Counted from the first letter of the stretch, positions 1 to 13,258 are shown. The stretch: 64,000 bases of DNA from Chaenocephalus aceratus (GCA_023974075.1 CM043808.1:22840227-22904226); one strand, 5' to 3'. Notes: generated by a model not told the origin, from the sequence alone. A program made the numbers and translations.

Positions 1-435
1 CTACACAGTCGGACCAGGCCTATTAGTGAAGCTGTCGTCTTCCTGCAGACGGACAGAAATTAAATGAGCGAACAACACAGAAGGCACTGAAACTATGCGC
101 TCCTCTGACTCATTATTTGAGCGATGGTCAGCCTCCAGGCACAAAGACTATTACAGTAGACGGTGTCTGTACAGTGCAAAGCAACACAGTAGCCCCAGTA
201 CCAGTTTCTCTTTGTAGCAGTGTTATGCTTAAAAAGGAATGACTTTAGGTTTCCTTCCTGGATTGCATTTCTTAACATACTGTAAGACCCTTTTCTGCTC
301 TTGTTGTCTCCACTCATTTATCTTCAGCGACAATGCTGCATGGAGAAAAACCTTAAATGAAGTCAGAAAATGTTACAATGACTTTTAAACTGTGGTCTTA
401 TGGGTCTACACAGTATGTACTGAAAACAACTAATT

Positions 436-612
436 AATCAATGAAATGTTATTTGTATAGCCAAATTACACTTTTGTCTCAGGGGGCTTTACAATCTGTA
501 CAGCATAAGACACACTCAGTCCTTAGATCATAGCAGCGCACAAGAAAAACCTCCCAAAAATAATCCCAAAATCAAAGGGGGGAAAATGGAAGAAACCTGA
601 GGGAGAACGAGA
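436..612 (-). mobile_element. 3' end fragment of an L2-type LINE, minus orientation
   Basis: This stretch is, in reverse complement, a diverged copy of the 3' untranslated end of the LINE that follows it on the plus strand (about 1900-2110). Shared blocks include the sequence around TTTGTCTCAG, the GTCCTTAGA block and the GAAACCTGAGGGAGA block. It carries only the tail region, with its 3' end facing left. This looks like a separate, 5'-truncated insertion next to, or invaded by, the plus-strand copy. Confidence 0.75.
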
Positions 613-615
613 CAT

Positions 616-1518
616 GTGGGATTTGTTCACATTATATATGCTTCCGTTATTATAAGGAATCATTCTGTAAACTTTCATTGTTATGCGGATGATAATCAAC
701 TATATTTATCAATCAAGCCTGATGAAATTAATCATCTCAATAAAATTCAAGACTGCCTCAAGGACTTAAAAACGTGGATGACCTTTTTGATGTTAAACAC
801 GACCAAAACTGAAGTTATTGTACTTGGCCCGAAGAATCTACGAAACAAACTATCTAACGATATACTAACTATGGATGGCATTAATTTGGCCTCCAGTGAG
901 ACTGTAAGGAATCTTGGTGTTATATTTGATCAGGATTTATCCTTTAACGCCCACATAAAATCTATTTCAAGGACCGCCTACTTCCATCTACGTAACATTG
1001 CAAAAATCAGGCATATCTTGCCTCAAAACGATGCAGAGAAACTAGTCCATGCATTTGTTACTTCAAGGCTGGATTATTGTAACTCTTTATTATCAGGGTG
1101 TACCAAGAAGTCAGTCAAGTTGCTTCAGCTGATTCAAAATGCTGCGGCTCGTGTACTAACCAGAGTTAGGAAAAGGGACCACATTACTCCTGTTCTGGCT
1201 GCCTTACACTGGCTCCCTATAGAACACAGGATAGAATTTTAAAATTGTCTTCTCGCCTACAAAGCCCTTAATGGGCAGGCGCCATCTTACCTTAAAGAAC
1301 TCATTATACCCTACTGTCCTACTAGGGCATTGCGTTCCAAGAATGCAGGGTTGTTGGTTGTTCCTAGAGTCTCTAAAAGTACAATGGGAGCCAGAGCCTT
1401 TTCTTATCAAGCTCCACATTTGTGGAATCAGCTTCCAGTTTGTGTTCGGGCGGCAGACACCCTATCCGTTTTTAAGAGTGCGCTTAAGACCTTCCTTTTT
1501 GATAAAGCTTATAGTTAG
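616..1518 (+). pseudogene. C-terminal reverse transcriptase of an L2-type LINE, decayed
   Basis: The frame carries FHCYADDNQLYLS (the catalytic YADD box), KTEVIVLGPK, LGVIFDQDLSFNAHI, SRLDYCNSLLSG and VLAALHWLPIEHRI. These are the ordered blocks of palm, thumb and C-terminal extension in L2/CR1-like reverse transcriptases. A TAA at 1240-1242 replaces a codon after RIEF. The same frame then continues with LLAYKALNGQAPSYL, GLLVVPRVSKSTMGARAFSY and SALKTFLFD to a final stop at 1516-1518. Just before YADD, the residues LFTLYMLPLL are readable only in another frame, so there is also a small deletion near 650. The endonuclease and most of the fingers are absent. It cannot make an active enzyme. Confidence 0.88.
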
Positions 1519-2103
1519 GGCTGATTAGATTCAGCCCCTAGTTTTGCTGATATAGGCTTAGTTTGTCGGGGACATCTTACTTCTTCCTTCTCTCTGTCTG
1601 TACCCGTGTACTCTCATGTTCCGATTAACCCAGCTTCCCCACATTTCTTTCTTTTTGGTGTCTATATACGCCGGGATCCGGAGTCATGGATGATCCTGCG
1701 GTCCTGTGTCCTGGATCGCGAGCCCTGGATCTTGAGTCGTGGCTGTGGTCCTGGATCATAAGTCCTGGATGGATATCCTCGTGGATTCATCTTCTTATTA
1801 CAGACACATGCATTTCTAAACATTTGGACTACCTATGTTGCAAATGTATTATCTTTTCAATTTACACACGGCATCTATTGCACGTCTGTCCGTCCTGGGA
1901 GAGGGATCCCTCCTCTGTTGCTCTCCCTGAGGTTTCTCCCATTTTTCCATTTTAAACTGTGGGTTTTCTCTGGAAGTTTTTCCTTGTACGATGTGAGGGT
2001 CTAAGGACAGAGGGTGTCGTATTGTCATACTGATATTCTGTACACACTGTGAAGACCACTGAGACAAATGTAACATTTGTGATATTGGGCTATATAAATA
2101 AAC

Positions 2104-2153
<50 letters not shown>
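2104..2153 (+). repeat. (ATTG)n tail of the LINE
   Basis: About twelve uninterrupted tetranucleotide units directly after the LINE 3' end, as expected of the template-derived 3' repeat of this LINE group. Confidence 0.9.
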
Positions 2154-2834
2154 CCCTCTACCAGAAAGGACGTACATACAAAAGATGTTGTGTGTACAGA
2201 ACAAGAAAGAAAAAGAGCTTATGTTTAATCACAGCGTAAAGAAATAAAGATATTAACCTTGCTCTATAAGGAGAATGTGTCTGAGAGAACCAAAACAACC
2301 ACACGCTCTCTGATTTGAAGTGTAAACTCATGCAGAGTTAACATGGAGCATGCCACTCTATAATTCACAACCAACATCACGTCTCTTCTCTCCTTCAGAT
2401 GACTCGTAAAGAGACTTCTCCACGACTCTGCCTCCAGGGCTGAGACATGCTCCGCTGTGAGAAACACTCAGCATCTCCCCGAGCGGGGCGGATCACACCA
2501 AGACCGTCAGTTGTGTAGAGAGTCAAGAATGTGACTGGTGTAATGTGAGAATGGTGTTCATTGATGTGCAGCGACACACTTTTGCAGAGAGCATGGAGCT
2601 GTGTTCAAATAAAACAGGCACACAGGCAGAGGGACAACTCTCTGTGCCGTGTGTGTTTGGCTGGCACAAAGTGAAAGGTAGAGGATAGAAGTAGTAGAGT
2701 CGTAGAAGCTAGTATTTCTGGACAAAATGCTGTAAGAAGAAAAGGCGAAATGATAGAGAAAGAAAGGAAGACGTGTGTGTGGGAAAGCGTGTCTGCTGTA
2801 ACATCTGCAGGAGATTCAGGCGGATTCAAACTAC

Positions 2835-2981
2835 CTGTAGGAGTTTCCATCTCATGTTGAGCTGGTCCAGTTGTCTGGAGGCGGTCGACGACAGCTGGAT
2901 GTCCAAAGGCGTCAGCTCTGCAGAAAGATCATTGACGATTCTCACGTCGTGACGTAGCGGTGCGATCTCCTCTCTGATGGT
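2835..2981 (-). CDS. utrn: utrophin exon, equivalent of dystrophin exon 60
   Basis: Last utrophin exon in the window, 147 bp (49 codons, phase 0 at both ends), identical in length to dystrophin exon 60. It begins [18 protein letters not shown] and ends [14 protein letters not shown], the final helix of the rod just before hinge 4 and the WW domain. REEIAP, VNDLS, PLDIQLS and [15 protein letters not shown] fit utrophin. Dystrophin has a clearly different LS-rich segment here. The acceptor is CTTTCCGTCCAG|ACC and the donor CTACAG|GTAGTT. The next exon (equivalent of dystrophin exon 61) must lie to the left, outside the window. Confidence 0.93.
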
Positions 2982-4381
2982 CTGGACGGAAAGATTCAGA
3001 AATGTGATATTCTAACAGAATTATGATCATAAATATTCAGTTAACTGATGACCTTATCATGGTGATTGTGCTTTCGCAAAACAATAACCCGAGTTCAGAT
3101 TATCTTCAGTTGCATTTCTCTTATTTACTGCGTTGCCCTCATCATGTCCAATTTGAGATGAATCGAGTTTTAAATTGAGTTTTGTGATGGTATAACATCA
3201 ATGTAAAGTCTGTACTGTGGCTGTCTGTACACATGTAATGCCTACAGTACGTGCTTTGTGTGTGTTACAAACTGGAAGAGATTGTTTCAAGTGTTGTTTG
3301 GAAATCCATTAATAAATTGGATTAGAGTGTGGATGTCAACATGATAAGATGTGAAGAGATAGAATGGCAAGACTGTCTATACCAAGGATGCATTTGTTAG
3401 ATGTGGAGTAACAAACAGAGAAATAAATGCCTTCGCTAATGAAACAATGATTTATTTTGAATATTTCTGTGTGGCACTTTTTCTCCTTCTTCACAGTATT
3501 CATTATGGTTTACCATTATTAAGAAGTGCTGTCCTGTGTCTGCTCGTAAACTAAATGTGTTTCTTGTTGCTCGTCTCTTGGCCGCATATCCTTGTGGAAA
3601 AGACTTCCTCAAATGTAATGAGTGGCATTTGTAAACAAACAAGGCAGAATCATCAAACCAAGTACATAATCAAATAAAGTGGCAATTTGTAGTCGAAAAA
3701 CAAAAAGAGAGAGGACGGTGGAACTTGTTTAAGAATTCACAGCCATGTCTCACTCGCATTAATGCACACACTTATTTCATGCATGGTACGGCTAATACTT
3801 GAACTGAAGCAAACCACAATTGGCAGCAGTAACTTTACAAAACATGTCTCTGAAGTGTTTGGCTCCAAATACCAAACACATCATGCATTGTAGCATCCCA
3901 TAATCCCGTCTGTTTCAGTCCTGTTTCAAAAGTGCTGATTCTGGGTCTGTTACTTTAGATGAAAATAAGGAGCCACTCCCCACGCCCCTCTGAGAGATAT
4001 CTGGTTAAAAAGAACACAATGGTGCTCGAGGAGGAGATTCGGGTGATAAGGTGGGGGGGGGGGTTACCTTGGTTGGTGATTGGCTAATGGTTAAACAATC
4101 CAGTGTGGCCAAAATCTGCTTTTTCCTGAAACTTTCAGAATCTCTTTACACAGAGGGGACACATGTTTATGTGTAAAAGACATGAAAAGTGGATTTTGCA
4201 TTATAGGTGATCTTTAATGCTAAATCAGTTGGTCTAAAATAAGATCCTGCACGTCAACGTAGAGTTTTACTCAAGTTGATTCAGTGCTTCATGTTTTAAT
4301 GATGTGCAGAGGGGTCGAACTATCTAGAAGTGTTGATGATTACGATGCATTAATGCCCACAACAGCAGTAGTGCCTCTCAC
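2982..4381 (-). other. utrn intron, 1400 bp
   Basis: Intron between the equivalents of dystrophin exons 59 and 60. AT-rich, with one G homopolymer near 4050. I see no exon, repeat family or RNA gene in it. Confidence 0.85.
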
Positions 4382-4650
4382 AATGGTCTTGTCGATGTGG
4401 TCCTGCAGAGAGTCGATCAGCAGGTCCCCCACCGGCTGCCAGGTCTCTTTGGCCTCCTCTGCCTGAGTCAGCCTCAGGTCCAGCTGGTCCATGGAGCTCT
4501 GCAGCTCCTGGAGTCGCTCCAGGGCTCGCTCCACCTGACTCTGCCAGCCCCCCATGTGCCCCTTCAGACGCTCCCACCGCTCCATCACCTCGCCCGTCTG
4601 CTTGCGGATCGCCCGGGCCAAACCTCGCGCCTTCTCCTCTGGGGTGAGGT
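4382..4650 (-). CDS. utrn: utrophin exon, equivalent of dystrophin exon 59
   Basis: The longest coding exon here, 269 bp, exactly the size of dystrophin exon 59. Two bases complete an aspartate, then LTPEEKARGLARAIRKQTG opens a spectrin repeat. GGWQSQVERALERLQELQS and MDQLDLRLTQAEEAK follow, ending WQPVGDLLIDSLQDHIDKTI. The block QPVGDLLIDSLQDH is nearly invariant across dystrophin and utrophin. The acceptor CTCTTTCTTCTTCCAG is excellent. The donor is CCATT|GTGAGAGG. The exon is much more GC-rich than the flanking introns, and its antisense strand also stays open by chance. The open frame runs past the donor into intron and stops there. Confidence 0.94.
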
Positions 4651-6423
4651 CTGGAAGAAGAAAGAGAAGTCAGTTATTCCGTTGAAAAAGATGGTACTGC
4701 CTTTTCTATTCTTTAATATATGCGTAGTTTCCCTACAACTACATTAGTAGATATGTTGTACTACCCTTAATATAATTGTCCTCCAGCTAAAAATGCAACC
4801 TCTTCAAATACTTGCATCCAACTGGCTTTCCATTTATATACATTTATTATATAATTCAAAGAATATTCTGAAGATCAGATTATTTTACTGAAGTAGGAAG
4901 TCATTTTTATTTTTCCCTAATCTCTTCACCAGTCAGTTTTCATTAGATAAAAGAGTCCTAAGAAATGTAGCCATAGTTTTATTAAATAAATTACATCTTG
5001 ACATATTCAATAAGCCTTTCTTGGGCATTGTTTCTCTTCCTGCATATAACTATCTTTTATTCTCATGTGCTTTTGTTCGATTTTAGGTAAGGCAGATAAG
5101 TTAAACTCAACAAACAGGACATAAAAAAAAAGGGCATATGGTATTAAAAAACAGGGAAAAGGGGATCCCAATTAAAGTGCGGATAGAGTTTTAGGCTGTC
5201 AAAGCATGATGAAAGTGATCAAAAGGGCAAACAAACACAAAGGATAGAATCATAGGATGCAGACAGACAGAAAAAATGGGCAAAAGAGAAAACTGCTTCC
5301 CAAACGGACATTATTACTACATAGAAATATTTGCAGCTAATGAGTTCACAGGTCTTCTCTCCACTGTGGAGATAATCATCTTCACCTGTTGCATCTCTCT
5401 TCACCCTCTCTCCCTCACTTCCTCATTTACATACACACACTAAGAAGACATCTGTGAGCCGTACTGCAGGTGGCGCCTCATGCAGACACAAACAAACAAT
5501 GTGATGCTGTGTGTCTTTGGTAATAAAAAATGTAACGTACAAACAAAACAAAAGTCAATTTAACGGCACAGGGGCAACTGAATAAAAAAGACAGACGATT
5601 GAAGTTGTTCGACTTTGATTCTGTGTCACGATAAGAAACGTCATCTCCACTGAGTGACTACACAACAAGGGCAGCCTCTAATCTTAGATCGGCTTTTTAT
5701 CTATTTATACAAAGAGGGGAGGCTTTGATACGCATATCAAAGATCACAGACAACAAGCCTATCGGAATACGCTCTGAAGTCTTGCCACACCCCTACACCG
5801 CCCCATGGGATGGTTTAATTATTTACACAGTAGGGTTTTAGTTTGAAGGCAAATGTGCTGACTTAACCAAAACTTCCCTGCCGCATCCAACAGAGACAGC
5901 AAAGGAATGTTGAATGAGTCGGCGCATTTTTAATTCTCGCCGTGATCTGTTAGATATTGGCACTAGTGAACGGTGTTTGTAGAGCACTTCAGCTCACAAC
6001 TGGGCCAAGTCATAGATTCTATTTAAAGACAACCAGACACGCTTGCTTTGAATGTCTAAATGCCTTTTGCTACAGATTGTACTGAATCAGACGTCTAGTA
6101 AGATGGATAAAAGGGACTATGTTACTATAACATGTAATTATAACCGATTAAGCACAAGCTATATACTCTGCCCTTTTATTTGAATGTACATTTCAGTTTA
6201 TGTATCCACTACAGTGCCTTAAATAAAAGAATTGTCCATGGCATGTTCAATAATTTATGGCAACGATCCAATAGTACAATTAGTTTCATTTTTATAACGC
6301 GGAAATGACAGTTACAAAACAATAAATATGTCTGTCATCAGGGTGCTCACCATTGAGTCCAGTGCCAAGTGTCTATAATATAGGCGAGTATGCAGATTAT
6401 TTTATGGAGAGTATAAACAGTAC
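4651..6423 (-). other. utrn intron, 1773 bp
   Basis: Intron between the equivalents of dystrophin exons 58 and 59. No recognisable feature inside. Its acceptor side, at 4651 and just above, has a long C/T tract. Confidence 0.85.
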
Positions 6424-6553
6424 CTGTCTTTGGTTGTGGGTTCTTGCGTGGCTCTCCGGGACCCTCGATGGGCTGGTCAGCGAGAAACATCCGGGCTTGA
6501 TCCAAAGTGCTGATCACCAAATGCTCACGTTCCTTCAGCTCTGACCGTACTAC
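6424..6553 (-). CDS. utrn: utrophin exon, equivalent of dystrophin exon 58
   Basis: Utrophin coding exon of 43 codons plus one base. It reads [18 protein letters not shown], then [19 protein letters not shown] and NPQPKT. The ADQPIE-PEEPR-like stretch is the signature of utrophin. Dystrophin has a different, three-residue shorter linker here, which explains 130 bp against 121 bp. The acceptor is TTCCTCCTGCAG|GTAG. A second AG four bases in (GTAG|TACGG) would break the frame, so the first is chosen. The donor is GACAG|GTACTG. The last base G joins AC of the next exon to make aspartate. It begins a new spectrin repeat after the linker. Confidence 0.92.
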
Positions 6554-9092
6554 CTGCAGGAGGAATGCAGAATGATAGGTTAAAGAGAGCTTCTCCAGAA
6601 AGGTAAGTGTAACAAATGACTTTGAATGGATTGTAAGTGGAAAGAAAGTGCGTCTTATCCAGTCGAGTTTTTGCAGTTGTCTGAAGAAAGAATAAGCCTT
6701 CTCAATGAGAAAGAAAGTGCATTCGTAAGTAGACTTTATTACCAATAATGGACTTGAGCAGGAGATAATTCATGCATTTTCTCTGCAGGTATGTGCATGT
6801 TTGACTCGTGTGTCCTTATCTTGCCAGCGCCGATGAACTCCAAATGAACCTGCTGTAATCTGAAGGAGTTTTGCATCCAGATTGCTGCTCCCCCACAGAA
6901 ATCTCTGCTAATCAAACCACTTCTGCTTGAATCAGCTCCAGCTTTCATTATATTACGAAACAAGAGACTTATGATTAGCTCACACTCACGACCAAAGAAC
7001 AAGAGCAGATGTTTACGATTAGACTTATGGGCGAGATAAACAACACTCTCAGAGACTAATTAGGTGATTTCTGCATAACAAAACACTGTCTGCCCAGACT
7101 TCCCTGAGTAAGAGGGGAAGCAGGAAGTAAAGGCGAGAGAGCGGCGTTGTTAAGAGTGTCAGCGGGAGGGACACTTTTGAAAAAGATTAGCGATTGAAGG
7201 CGAGAGTACAGGGTCAAACCGGCCATTTCCTTGGGGTCGGTATGAAATTAGCTGAGCGATTCGCGGTACCAAGTGAGTTGCTGAGAGCAGGAAATATCAT
7301 TACAGAGTCCAGTAGCACATATGCTGCTCATCTTCCTTCACAGCAGCTTAAAACGCACACAAAAACACACACACTCCATCTCCTACAATGCAGAAAAACA
7401 GACACTAAAAGTTCACAAACCAATTTAACGGACGCTTTTCTTAACCTTACTTCGAACTAAAAAGAGGCAGCACAAACGGCATGTTACAGTATAATTATTC
7501 CTGTTTTAGCATAAGTGTGACCCCTGGGGAACTTCATTGCCTATCGGAGTGTGTGATTGCTTTGTAACGAGGCGTTGTAGTTTAAGACGCTGTGAAGCAC
7601 GTTGATTAGAGGGGACGTCGTGCTTTGATATAGTCTCACACGTATCAGACGTTTTCAAACAGACAGTGAAAATGAAATGCCAAAAATGACGTTTTGTTGT
7701 CGTTTGCGTCACATTGACTGAGCGGCAGATGACAACACCCTGGGTTCAGTGGGATGGTATGTACAGTACCATCTGGAGAGATGAGAAGAGATGGGGGGAA
7801 TAGCAGGGAAGGAGGATGGGGTGTAATACTGTGCTCACAGGCCTTGAAATGCGCTCAGACCTATTTGTTCTAGTTCCAAAATAACAACGCTCATTTCAGG
7901 GAGTAACCTTCTGTAATAGTAACGTTTAGACCACTGCAATGACAATTCCACACGGCCTCCTGCGGAAAGATGTACCCTCGTGCTGAGATGGAGCTGGAAA
8001 TCAATTAAATCACACCTGCAAATAAATGGTTTGCTTCGTTCCAATGATTTCCTCCGAGCTCTCATGGAGGGAATATAGTAGGCAGGTAGCTCAGAGAGCA
8101 GACCTTGAGAGATAGAAAGTAAATGAGAGATGATTGAGGAACAGAAAAGGAGCTGTGTATGTTGAGCAGAGATAAGAAAAGGAGCAGGGCTGCGTGGACA
8201 ACTACCAGTCGAAACCAACCTTATCCGTTTTCTTTTGTTTTCTGAGTGGCTACAAATGGGCTTTGAAAGGGATTGAATGAAGTGTGTATATGTTTTGTAT
8301 TCAAACATATTCTTTGCATATCGAGAATGGTAAGTAAACCTATTATATCAGTTTTGTAATGTCACAACACATTTCTCTCTGCAAATCATAGATGGGGGAT
8401 GGTGGGAGCACCAACAGCATCCCCAGTTGGATAAATCAAAGAACCCTGATTGCAGAACGATGAAAAAATACTGTTCCCACTGGCAAAACAGTTACCTACT
8501 TTGGCTGTTTTTATATTTTTTGGAGAGATGTTGTGTTTATATAGAAGAGTATATAGTGAATTTATGAAATGTTGGCTGGGTGACATTTAAATATAATTTA
8601 AGACTACTTACAATTCGGTTGAAATGTAAGTGATCTACTGGTTAGTTTTCTGATATAAGTAATCACGTTGTGCCAAAAAAAAAAGTAAAACCTGCCCTGC
8701 AAACATTAAAACATATAAACTGTAAGAGGTAATTGTTCATCCACTTTAGTAGAATCATATTGTGATGGTGTGATCTTGGCGTTTTATTGTGTCACGAAAA
8801 TACTACAACTATTCAAGGCAACAACAAAAAAACGATATTGGTTATTGAAGGGGTATCCCTGCACCTCAGACAGATAACACACCAAAGACCTTTCCCAACA
8901 CCCCTTAGTTAAACTTCACACTCACATTATCAGAGTCACACAAGGACACACATTTCAGAGAGAGCATAAGAGATACATATTTGACACATGTAGAGCTTTG
9001 AAGTAAAGAAAGATTTTTTTCTAGTAAATCCCAGACAGACAGACAGCTGTCGATGTAAAGATAAAAGGCGGCAGGTTTGTCCTTCAGTATGC

Positions 9093-9114
9093 TCTTCTTC
9101 TTCTTCTTCTTCTT
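9093..9114. repeat. (CTT)n microsatellite
   Basis: Seven uninterrupted CTT units within intron. Confidence 0.85.
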
Positions 9115-12100
9115 GAGAGTTTTTACTGGCACATTAGAATATGGTCTGTGTTGCTGTGATTTGTGAAGACCAGACAGAGACAGGACTCCTGTCTGTCCCA
9201 CAATGCTCACAACATCTGTCTTGTAGCTGTGTGTGACCTTGACCTTGGCTTTGTGCATTCGTGTGTCTGAGTGGTTGTGTCTGTGTGGGGCTGTTTGTGT
9301 CCAGGTTTGTGTTTGTGTTTGTGTGTGGCCGGAGGAACACTGCAAACTCTTATCACCGCGTGCCCTGTGCTGTGGTGGAGATGAGATAACATCACAACAA
9401 CACAGCTACTTTCAGAGCTCTACCAAAAAGGCCTCTCTCTTCGTTCTCAAAAGTCTGCTATCTCAGCCTCGCAGCAATATTACCCCAACCCTCATCATCT
9501 TCCAGGAGGAAAATAAGCCTCCGAAACGGACCACCACAATATACCAGCTTTCAACAACATCAGAAAAGCTCCTGAGCAGGACTCAAAATGCCTTTGGAAT
9601 ATTGGTTCACTCATATCCAGGCAGTTTACAAACTGTCATACAATGATAGCTTCTCTCTTTTATGCACTGTAAAAAATTACGTTTAAATTCTTAAGTGAAG
9701 ACAATTTTTAAACTTGTCTGACCTAAATCAGATTTTATAACTGGAAACAGACACGGCTCATGAAGAGGCCTCAGAGTGACTTTGTGTCTGAATATTTAAT
9801 TGCTCCTTTGACAGTAACACGTATGGTTATCTTGAAATAGCTTAAAGCTAGTGATGCTACTGTTGTGGTTTGAAGTCGAACTATGACATGCTTAACTAAT
9901 CTTCCGCTTCCAGCTGTAATGTTCAAATAAGTCAAATACACTAAGGTGCAGCTAATAAATGAGTCAGGCACGGTTATGATGATGATGCAAACGTGTGTGC
10001 ATTCAATGACAGATTCTTACACAAAAAAGTTATTTTATTAAGTTTGATAAATATGTATTGGATACGTTTATTTTACTGTTACTGCAATTATTTAAATGGA
10101 TTTCAATCCGATGAAAATATTATATTTTAAATCTATTTTAATATTATGGATTATTATCACTGGTACTGATGTTCACAGCTGTTCATTCATTACTTTGCAG
10201 ACAGTTTTTGTTTTCAACATTGTTTATGATTTGCATTTACAGTACTGCTGTTATGGCCACTGTGGGGCAGGGGCAACAATCTGCAAACAGAAGACAGATG
10301 TATAAAGAGCTATGGTGAATATGGTGAAGCTGTCATCTAACAGCTGCTGATTTTGACATCCAACAAACCCTGAGTAATATATACATAATTAAAAGTCAAT
10401 TCTCTGTCCACCTGATGCATGTCTGTTTGTGAAGTGTGTTTTTTGGTTAAAACACACTCCCAGGGAGATCTAAGTCTCTTTAGCTGCTAAATGCTCCATT
10501 GTCTGCTGTTTGTTGCTTGACAGGTTGCATAATGTTGGTTTTGCATGTATTCGCTGAAACAGCTGTATACTATGTCAATGCATATGGAATTACAGCAATG
10601 ACAAAGTCGGCTGATATTTATCTGATAGTTCATCACTGTGAGCGAGTGACACATTTCACATACAGTACACATGCAGTGGTTTAAGCCATTGTTAATATTC
10701 AAATATGTAATAATATACTTAGTAGTTTAAATGTGTTATACTGCTGAGGTATATTGTTGAAACATTCGGCTACAGAGGATATTAAGCAGTAACATTTAGT
10801 AAGCCATGCACTTAACACAATTAAAAGAAAACTATAATCAGCCTGCAGGGCAACAGACTGTTAGGACAAAAGTCAAACAAATGCAAATCAGACAAAAACA
10901 ATTACAAGTTACTCAAAACGAGACAATTGAGTGTTAGAAAAAGTCACCGTTTCCTAGGAGATAATGTTAACTTCAGCACAGCACTTTAATCAATTGTACT
11001 CTCCTTTACGACCTGTCCTTCCTGGTGCAAATGGTGCTAATCAATCATGCAGGCACAATGATTAAGAAGGTTCTGTAGAGGATCATTAGATCCTCCTCAC
11101 TTTAGACAGGGTAATTGTGCCCGGCTTAAGCATATTGAGACTGCTAAAGAAACCAAATAAAAATGAAACTTAAATAGAATCCCACTTTGTCTGTTTGTCT
11201 TATATTTATTGACTCGGAAACATTTGGAAGAGCGCTAGAAAAGATTGAACCGTCCCAACAATTTGGACAAGAAGCCAACTGTTGCTGAAAGAAAAGAGCT
11301 GTTAATAAAAAATGCCCACAAGCACTTGGTCCCTTGTTCCAAATCCTTCAAGCTGTTAATTGAATAGAGGAGATTGATGAGTTTAATCAGCTGGATGCTG
11401 ATGGAGGCCTTTTATGGAATAATTGAATATGCGTTTAATAACTGCTATTATGGCCAGTTTAGCAGGGAAAAGAAAGAAACCGATCCATACGCAGAGGAGG
11501 GAGCAAGAAGTTACTCCAGTTAGAAAGGATAATACTCCTCCCTCTCTGTCACACACATTTTTAAATCACCTCCTGCCGTATGAACAAAACTGCCTTCTGG
11601 CAGAATCTAAAACAACTGTTAGAAACTGAATTTCCTGAAAACAGACCGGTGAAAGTGCACCGTATTTCTACTTAAATAATTGCTCTCTTCCACACATAAA
11701 CCTCTGTTTTTCCTATTTCTTTAGCTCTCAATTGTTTTCGGCCCTGTCCATCACTTTCTTAGACTGTTTGAACCACTGCTCTCCCGATTGTCCTTCCCCC
11801 TGATCTTTAATAACAGCAATATCCGTTGCTCTCTGTTGGCTAAGTGGTTTATCCTCCTATATCTATCCAAATCTCACGTACAAAAACTGGGGGGAAACAG
11901 GTTATTCCACTTCTAAGCCCTTCCTAGCACATAGATACCAATTTCCATATAGCTATATTTTCCCGGTCACAAAGAGACAGAATAGCTTCTGAGTGACAGA
12001 AGTGTGTGTATGTACGTATGTGTGAGCACAGGGGAACTGCGCGTCGGTGTTAGCAAGTAATAGAGCGTGATGTATTCAAAGCCACAGCTCTTTGTGCTGC

Positions 12101-13258
12101 TCAGCTCCTTCAAGCTTCTCAGGGTCAGCGAAACTCGAGGCCAATTTATTAAGAATACAAGAAGGAAGCGAAGGGAAAAATATGAGTCAAAATCACAATG
12201 GATCCTTCATTATTTTCTATTCCGGCGTTCTCAATGCTGAAGGACCGGAAATGAACAAAGGAATGGACAGTGGATAGCGCACGGAAAACATATTGTAAAT
12301 AAAGGAAATGCAAAAGCGGGGGGGCGACCAACAGCAGAACAGAACCACAGAGGAGAAACTGAAACAGAAGAGCTGAGGCAGGTTAATGAAAGAAGAGGAA
12401 GGTGAAAGTAGGGATGCAGGAGGATTGTATTCCCCTGAGGTCAGTGTGTGCGCTCAGTCCCATTCCTAACGGACCTTGTCTGATCTGGTAAGCCTGTCTC
12501 TGTTCTCTGTCAGGTTCTGAGAACAAGACCCAGAACATGCCTCAATATCACACCAGGCCTCAGAGGAAACATTTTGATGAACCTGGACTGTTATTTGTTG
12601 TCTCCTGGTTTGAAACACACACAAAAAAACATGGTCTTTCATTCCAGGTCCTAACTGTCAGAACATCTCTCTTCCTTCTAACCATCACCATGTTCAAATT
12701 CATTACATTCCTTCATAGACTACATCTATAGTGTGGGCAGATCATCACTTGATTCCAGTTGCTCCCTGGAAACTATATGTTGACAATATCTAGCATTACC
12801 CTGCAGCAATATCTTAATAATTTAGCCATGGGTTAAAGTATTCTCTAACTGAATTAGTCTGCTTTTGAATGATGATCCTATATTAAATCATTAAAAGACT
12901 ATACTTAGCAGACATTACAGCGGCCAAGAAATGAAATGGATTGTATGCCAATGCAGAAAAGCACTGCTGATTTATTATTAGTATTCCTTTTGTTTATACC
13001 CTTTTCTCCCCACCCATGTCTTAGTATTGAGGTGTGTTTAATGTCTAATTGATAATGTCTGTGTGTAAACAGCAATTGGAAGATTAGTCTAAGTTAGTAT
13101 TTAATTTTTCATAATGTAATGTAATAAATAATAGTTGTTGAATTGAATAAAACCTTACACATCATTAGATGCCCATGCAGTGGGATTCATACAGTATACA
13201 GATGTATGCACTTTTGTTAGTGTAGTTAGTATCATAAACCCTGTGACAGAATTGTGAT

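Larger units (their letters stand above)
613..2153 (+). mobile_element. 5'-truncated L2-type LINE with (ATTG)n tail
   Basis: A 5'-truncated non-LTR retrotransposon. The coding part begins late in the reverse transcriptase just before the YADD catalytic motif. It is followed by about 440 bp of 3' untranslated sequence ending in GGGCTATATAAATAAACATTG and an (ATTG)n tail (2104-2153). Tail and protein fit the L2 group that is abundant in teleosts. It lies antisense to utrn. Confidence 0.85.
1..2834 (-). other. utrn intron after the dystrophin-exon-60 equivalent (partial)
   Basis: Intron sequence continuing past the left edge. Positions 1-435 hold nothing I recognise. From 436 to 2153 it is occupied by LINE sequence in two orientations. 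Positions 2154-2834 are unremarkable AT-rich intron. Confidence 0.85.

Noticed and set aside
4350..4747. Antisense and alternative frames over the dystrophin-exon-59 equivalent
   Set aside because: Shadows of the GC-rich utrophin exon.
9233..9646. 137-codon plus-strand frame
   Set aside because: Starts in a GT-rich stretch, has no domain and overlaps other chance frames.
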